From positions 1 to 60,392 of the forward strand of contig NZ_JABZFL010000009.1 of the NCBI RefSeq assembly GCF_014237455.1: a stretch of DNA of 60,392 bases, in the 5' to 3' direction. The position numbers were made by a program, and so were the translations under genes. The notes below the pieces were generated by a model, which searched no databases, was not told the DNA's origin, and saw only the letters and a program-made list of their open reading frames with translations. Shown here piece after piece: positions 56,182-60,392 of this stretch. How positions within the stretch are numbered: the first letter of the stretch is position 1; every line of letters begins with the position of its first letter. The DNA is from Desulfobacula sp. Its GTDB lineage: Bacteria > Desulfobacterota > Desulfobacteria > Desulfobacterales > Desulfobacteraceae.

Positions 56182-59100
56182 TTACTTGATCACCATCTCC
56201 ACCTGCATCTTTGCCTGATCACCGTTTGTACTGTCTGCCGGCGGTATTTGCGGTTCGATGACGAACAGCCTCTCCGATTCGACTGGCCCGTTTTCAACCA
56301 AAAAATCAAGAGTCTGATTCGTCCTTTCGATTGCAAGAAGCCGCAGATCATCGTCGCTGACCCGAATCTGCTCTCGTAATCTCTGTTTCATCATGCCAAT
56401 AAGCGACAGTCGTTCCTCATTGGACTTGTCAGTTCCGGACTGTACCAGTTTGACCTGTTTTTTGAGCTGCCTCTTTTTCTTTATTGTGCCAATAAAGCCT
56501 ATTTCTTTGTCCTCTTTAATCTTTTTAAGCTGTAGAGCTTCAAAGGCTTTGGTAAGATAATACGGATATTCCTCATCACTAATCTTGATGCTTTCAGGCA
56601 GGGCATCTTCTTTAACGTCCTGGTCCTGCATTTTCTGTACCTCCAGAAGCTGATCGAAACGCATTTGTGTCAATGCCTCCCTATCTTTCTGCGGATCGAC
56701 TTTGCCGACAATGTCCATCCGCAGGCTGGGCCGTTCATACATAACCTCGGCCATTTTTGATAGATTTGCTCGGGCGTCTTCCGTCAGCTCTGCCAGGCCG
56801 GGACGAAAGGCCACGAACTGTAAGTCCTCGCCATCAGGGATCAGGGCGCCAAGAAGGGCAAAGGGTGAAGTTGCCGCCTTGGCAATCAAATTAAAAATTA
56901 CCTTGAAAACGATCCCGCCAATACTGAACTCCGGATCATTGAGATCGCCCTGTACCGGAATATCTAGGTTTATTTCTCCTTTCCGATTTTTGAGCAGCGC
57001 AATGGCCAGATTGATCGGCAGACTGATCGCGTCCGGACTGTCGACCGTTTCCCCCAGAGTAAACTGATCAAGAAAAGCGTGATTTTTGGCCTCAATCTTC
57101 TTATCATCAACAACATAGTGCAGATTAAGTGTCAATTTCCCTTTATCCGTCTTATAGCCGATGAATTTGCCGGTATAAGGAGAGGTGGGGCTCAGGTCAA
57201 TATCGTGAAAATCTATACTGAGATCAGCATACAATTTTTCTTTTATTGGGTTCATTTTACCACTGATTTTAAGAGGTGCGTGCTGATTGAGCTTACCGGT
57301 TATTTTCACGTCAGCCAGGGCCTGCTCCAGCGATGAAAGGCCAGTCACCGAGCCGTTTATCTCTGCAAGGGAGGCGGCATAGGTTGGTTTTATCTTCTGG
57401 TCCAGGAAGTCGATCTTACCGCCTTTGATCATGATATTGTCTATTTCTATCTGACCGGTCTGTTTTTCTTCCTTAGCTACAGGTGTTTCAGGCTGACTAT
57501 CATCAGCATCAGTGGCGCGTTTCAGGGTGGAAAGATTCAAAGTACCGTCTTCTGCAATGATCAATTTGGCATAAAGACTTTCGAGGCTGATCGCCTTTAT
57601 CCTGATAGATTGTGGTTGAGAGGAAAAATGAAGGTCATTGAAGTCTAGATTTTTCCAGCTCAACAATTCTTCCCGCAACAGGGTGTCCCGGGTTGCCAGG
57701 TTTGATATCTGACTGTTGCCGTTAAACTGAAAAACAATCCCTCCCCCATCTGCTTGCTGCAGATCAAAGTCGCCCTGGACCGCAACTGCACCATCTTCTA
57801 AAACGATATTGCACTGTTCGGTAATGTATGGCAAAAATTTTTTTATCTCAATATTTTTAATGTCCAGGGCCAGTGTGGAGGAAAGCGGGATGATGCCAAT
57901 CGTACCGTTGCCGCTGATTTTGCCGGTCTCATTTAACTTTAACTCGAACTGAAGATTACCAGTGCTATTTTTTTCATTAGAAATATCTGCAAGGTGAAGA
58001 GAAAAATTATCAATTTTAGTGATAGCCGGTACAGCAGGAGCATGGTCCTTAAAGGTGACGGAATATTGGTCAAGCGTGGCTGTTTTTAATTGTACTGACC
58101 AAGCTTGCACTGTTTTATCACTCGAGCCGTTCTCAGGCTCAGTGTCTGAGACAGGCTCTTGTGGCTTTTCTGGTAATCTGATTATCTCTTCAAGATTAAT
58201 TGTGCCGTTCTTGTCTTTAACTATAGAAATATCCGCCTTTTGACTCTGAACCGCACCAATAATCAGGGTCCTCTCTTCTAATGCCAGATCAGCGTCGAGA
58301 ACAGCAAAAAGCGGCACCCCGATGATCTTTGTCTGATTTGCCGTATCTTCAAGTATGAAATCGGTAAGGGTAACAGCCAGGCCGCTAAGACTGGTTTTGG
58401 CAACTGAATCTTTTTTTGAATAGTGAAAGGCGGTTTGCATATCAACTTTGCCGTTAGTGAGATCAGGGACCAGAATGTCTTGCAGATATGGGACATACTT
58501 GGTGAGCATGATATTCTCTATTGCAGCATTGCCATCTAATGCAAGCGGTGAGATGGAAAAATTACCGTTTAGGGTCAACGATTCATTGGCTTCGGTCTGG
58601 ACGGAAATATCTATCTCAGCTTGTTTTTTCTCGATAGTACTGAAATTGACTACCTTGACATCAATCGGACTCAAGGTGGTAATAAAAGGCTTGACCATAG
58701 TATCCTTAAACTGCACGCTGCCTTGCTGAACTAAAATCTCAGCAATACTTAATCTGACAGGCGAACCACCTTTTTCGTTATTTATATTTTCTTGTGGGTT
58801 TTGCTCAGGAGCAGCTGAATTCGTGAGTAAAGGTAGAGGTAAAATATTTCCATCAGTCAAGCGCTCAAGCTCCATTGCCGGTTCTTTTATGGTGATATTG
58901 GCAATGTTGATTTCCTTTTCAAGAAGGTTTGAGTCGGCCATGGTTATTCTGACATCCGGGAGGCGGACATAACTCCTGGCCTGTTGGTCGACGACATCTA
59001 TGTCCCGCAAGGAGAGCAGGCCAGTAAAGGCTAATTTGGAGGTGTTGTCCGGCCGATCGAGATATAAAAGCCGGGCGTCAATATCAAGGGTAGCAGACTT

Positions 59101-59874
59101 CAGAGTTAATTTTGATTCAATTGAGATATATCCAAGGTATTCAGGAATGTTGATATCGTTGATCTTGATATCTATCGATGTCTCACGGGAGGTGGTAAAT
59201 GGTTTCGTTTTCCCTCCCAGGGAGAACTTTGAGTTGTTGATATTGGCGGAAAATGCCGGCTGCACATAATTTTCAATCTCATAATCAAGGTTTGAAATCG
59301 ATGGCACAGCAAGACTGATCTCAGTTATTCGGTTCTTTTTGCCTTTTAAAATGTCATGAAAATCAATTGTTCCGTTTGTGATGGTAATATTGTTAATCGA
59401 AAAAAGGAAGGGCATGGTCTCTTCTGACGGGGGTGTTTCTTCTGATTTCTTTAACAGAAGGTCGGCAAAACTAAAAGTCTGATCTTGGTTGCGGGAAAAA
59501 TTCATTTTCGGACCGGTCAGATCGACAGATTTGATGATCAGCGCCATTTTGAACAGGGAGACCGTTTGCAGGTTAACAAAAACACGTTCAAAAGCAAGCA
59601 GACTGCCTGTGGTGTCTTGCCGTTGCAGGGCAAATCCCTCGATCGCCGCAGTAAGTGTATAAGGATTCAGTCGTATTTTGTCTATCGTGACCTGGCGGTG
59701 CAGGACCTCGGGCAGTTTTTTCTCCAGCACCAGTTTGACTATTGGAGGCAGTGCAAAAAAACCGATCAGGGTATAGAGAATTACTACTCCGGCAACACAG
59801 AAGATCCTTTTCTGGTTTCGGCTGAGGGCCTTAATTTTTTGAATGAAACTTTGTGAAGCTTCTGTTTCTGTCAT
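56182..59874 (-). CDS. large AsmA-like protein, DUF748 family
   Basis: 1230 residues. A membrane helix (about 25-48) anchors a long periplasmic part of repeated beta-rich segments (LDGNFSISPL, LALDIKNIEIKKFLPYI, KINGKLNQ-type), as in AsmA/DUF748 proteins, ending with FRPGLAELTEDARANLSKMA, then ERPSLRMDIVGKVD, which recalls the OmpA-like tail of the family. AsmA-like proteins are now thought to bridge the inner and outer membrane and carry phospholipid; membership of that group is inferred. G+C is visibly higher than in most of the window, and decayed fragments lie at both ends. Confidence 0.8.
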   Translation of the reverse strand: MTETEASQSFIQKIKALSRNQKRIFCVAGVVILYTLIGFFALPPIVKLVLEKKLPEVLHRQVTIDKIRLNPYTLTAAIEGFALQRQDTTGSLLAFERVFVNLQTVSLFKMALIIKSVDLTGPKMNFSRNQDQTFSFADLLLKKSEETPPSEETMPFLFSINNITITNGTIDFHDILKGKKNRITEISLAVPSISNLDYEIENYVQPAFSANINNSKFSLGGKTKPFTTSRETSIDIKINDINIPEYLGYISIESKLTLKSATLDIDARLLYLDRPDNTSKLAFTGLLSLRDIDVVDQQARSYVRLPDVRITMADSNLLEKEINIANITIKEPAMELERLTDGNILPLPLLTNSAAPEQNPQENINNEKGGSPVRLSIAEILVQQGSVQFKDTMVKPFITTLSPIDVKVVNFSTIEKKQAEIDISVQTEANESLTLNGNFSISPLALDGNAAIENIMLTKYVPYLQDILVPDLTNGKVDMQTAFHYSKKDSVAKTSLSGLAVTLTDFILEDTANQTKIIGVPLFAVLDADLALEERTLIIGAVQSQKADISIVKDKNGTINLEEIIRLPEKPQEPVSDTEPENGSSDKTVQAWSVQLKTATLDQYSVTFKDHAPAVPAITKIDNFSLHLADISNEKNSTGNLQFELKLNETGKISGNGTIGIIPLSSTLALDIKNIEIKKFLPYITEQCNIVLEDGAVAVQGDFDLQQADGGGIVFQFNGNSQISNLATRDTLLREELLSWKNLDFNDLHFSSQPQSIRIKAISLESLYAKLIIAEDGTLNLSTLKRATDADDSQPETPVAKEEKQTGQIEIDNIMIKGGKIDFLDQKIKPTYAASLAEINGSVTGLSSLEQALADVKITGKLNQHAPLKISGKMNPIKEKLYADLSIDFHDIDLSPTSPYTGKFIGYKTDKGKLTLNLHYVVDDKKIEAKNHAFLDQFTLGETVDSPDAISLPINLAIALLKNRKGEINLDIPVQGDLNDPEFSIGGIVFKVIFNLIAKAATSPFALLGALIPDGEDLQFVAFRPGLAELTEDARANLSKMAEVMYERPSLRMDIVGKVDPQKDREALTQMRFDQLLEVQKMQDQDVKEDALPESIKISDEEYPYYLTKAFEALQLKKIKEDKEIGFIGTIKKKRQLKKQVKLVQSGTDKSNEERLSLIGMMKQRLREQIRVSDDDLRLLAIERTNQTLDFLVENGPVESERLFVIEPQIPPADSTNGDQAKMQVEMVIK

Positions 59875-60022
59875 AACGAGCCCATTCTAAAAAGAGTTCT
59901 CTTTTTAATTGTTCATTTATTAGTAACTATTCAGTGAAAGGCTGAAGATGGTCCTGTTCAGAAACTTTAACTTAGGATAGAAAGTTTCTTTTTGTCAATA
60001 TAAAAGTATGAAAAATTGTTAA

Positions 60023-60220
60023 AACGATGAAATTGATCCTGCCCCGATATTGTACACACTAACCGAAAACCGTTATTTAAGGTCTTTGGGATTGGAGGCA
60101 ACAAGGACAGCTCTTGAGGAAGGTTTGCAAGAACCTGATCAGAGAGTAAAATTTGATTTTAAAAATGAAAATTTTAAATTTCTGATATTGTGTGCCGCAT
60201 TAAATCGAGGCTTGAACTGA
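60023..60220 (+). pseudogene. unidentified gene fragment (C-terminal-looking)
   Basis: The frame is open from a stop at 60020 to TGA at 60218 with no in-frame ATG. It reads DPAPILYTLTENRYLRSLGL, then EATRTALEEGLQEPDQRVKF, FDFKNENFKFLILCAALNRG. The composition looks like real protein, not chance. I do not recognise the family. The missing start suggests the tail of a truncated gene. Confidence 0.3.
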
Positions 60221-60274
60221 ATCTTGCCGGTTTAACGCAAAATAACAATTTTAAACTGTATGTTTCTTAAAGAT

Positions 60275-60356
60275 ACTGAAGTTTCCCATTTTTTATCAGA
60301 GATATATTCGAAGTTGACCACATCTACCTCAAAAGTATATGCGAAGATATACTATA
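60275..60356. repeat. 82-bp dispersed repeat, copy B
   Basis: Same 82 bases as 11634-11715 with 4 mismatches, same orientation. In this copy the complementary strand is also open through the repeat. One end has the AGTATAT...ATATACT inverted repeat. It lies next to the truncated gene fragment at 60023-60220. Confidence 0.8.
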
Positions 60357-60392
60357 AAATCAATTGGTTATGGCAAAGAAAATTTGTTTTTG

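Larger units (their letters stand above)
59875..60392. other. 518-bp region without an intact gene
   Basis: No complete gene is seen. It holds an unidentified plus-strand fragment (60023-60220) and copy B of the 82-bp repeat (60275-60356). It is AT-rich between them. The upstream promoter of the DUF748 gene must lie in the first 100-150 bases, but I cannot point to a convincing match. Confidence 0.6.

Overview
The window reads as chromosomal DNA of a Desulfobacterota (deltaproteobacterial) sulfate reducer, most like the Desulfobacteraceae. This is inferred from gene content, not from a marker gene. The pointers are a siroheme-based haem route (ahbC-hemB-ahbD), a PPi-type phosphofructokinase, a HcyBio/DUF39 protein, glyQ/glyS, and the order lptA-lptB-rpoN-hpf-ptsN-rapZ. 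The sequence is AT-rich, most strongly at 10-17 kb.

Layout. (1) 1-6317: a partial lipoprotein gene, divergent from a type IV pilus minor-pilin operon (fimT-like, pilW, pilV, pilX, pilY1). (2) 6323-16658, minus strand: a glycan block of a GT-C/TPR protein, a VKOR-DsbA fusion, a second GT-C enzyme, an acetyltransferase, a flippase-like protein, the WbpB/WbpD/WbpE set for a diacetamido-uronic acid, and a GT2 enzyme. (3) 16700-24190, minus strand: a major-type pilin, then an NtrC/PilR-type activator coupled to pyrC, pyrB, lepB, a HcyBio protein and an M23 peptidase. (4) 24348-33393, plus strand: kdsA, kdsC, lptC, lptA, lptB, rpoN, hpf, ptsN, rapZ, a mannose-type EIIA, gap, tpiA, secG, followed by tRNA-Leu(GAG) and a terminator. 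(5) 33632-38620, plus strand: an unusual ClpX-like ATPase, then ahbC, hemB, ahbD. (6) 38676-44138: PPi-PFK and a BASS transporter (minus), then ftsY, a LysE-type exporter and an NTF2-like protein (plus). (7) 44176-55641, minus strand: a thioesterase, ligA, a nucleoside phosphorylase, a small protein, glyS, glyQ, a GHMP kinase, recO, mgtE and two SurA-type chaperones. (8) 55642-60392: gene remnants on both sides of a 1230-residue AsmA-like DUF748 gene, and the second copy of an 82-bp repeat.

How it fits together. Sigma-54 (rpoN), a PilR-like activator, and two candidate sigma-54 promoters (pilin and minor-pilin operon) are all present. Both promoters carry the same upstream inverted repeat, TTGAC-N7-GTCAA, about 105-120 bp from the predicted start. 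Together they form a plausible self-contained pilus regulon. Between the two pilus loci lie a disulfide-forming fusion enzyme and a sugar/glycosyltransferase cluster. This suggests, without proving it, that the pilin (which has two cysteines) is oxidised and glycosylated by its neighbours. The rest is mostly envelope and housekeeping genes in ordinary operons. I found no CRISPR array, prophage, integrase or complete insertion sequence.
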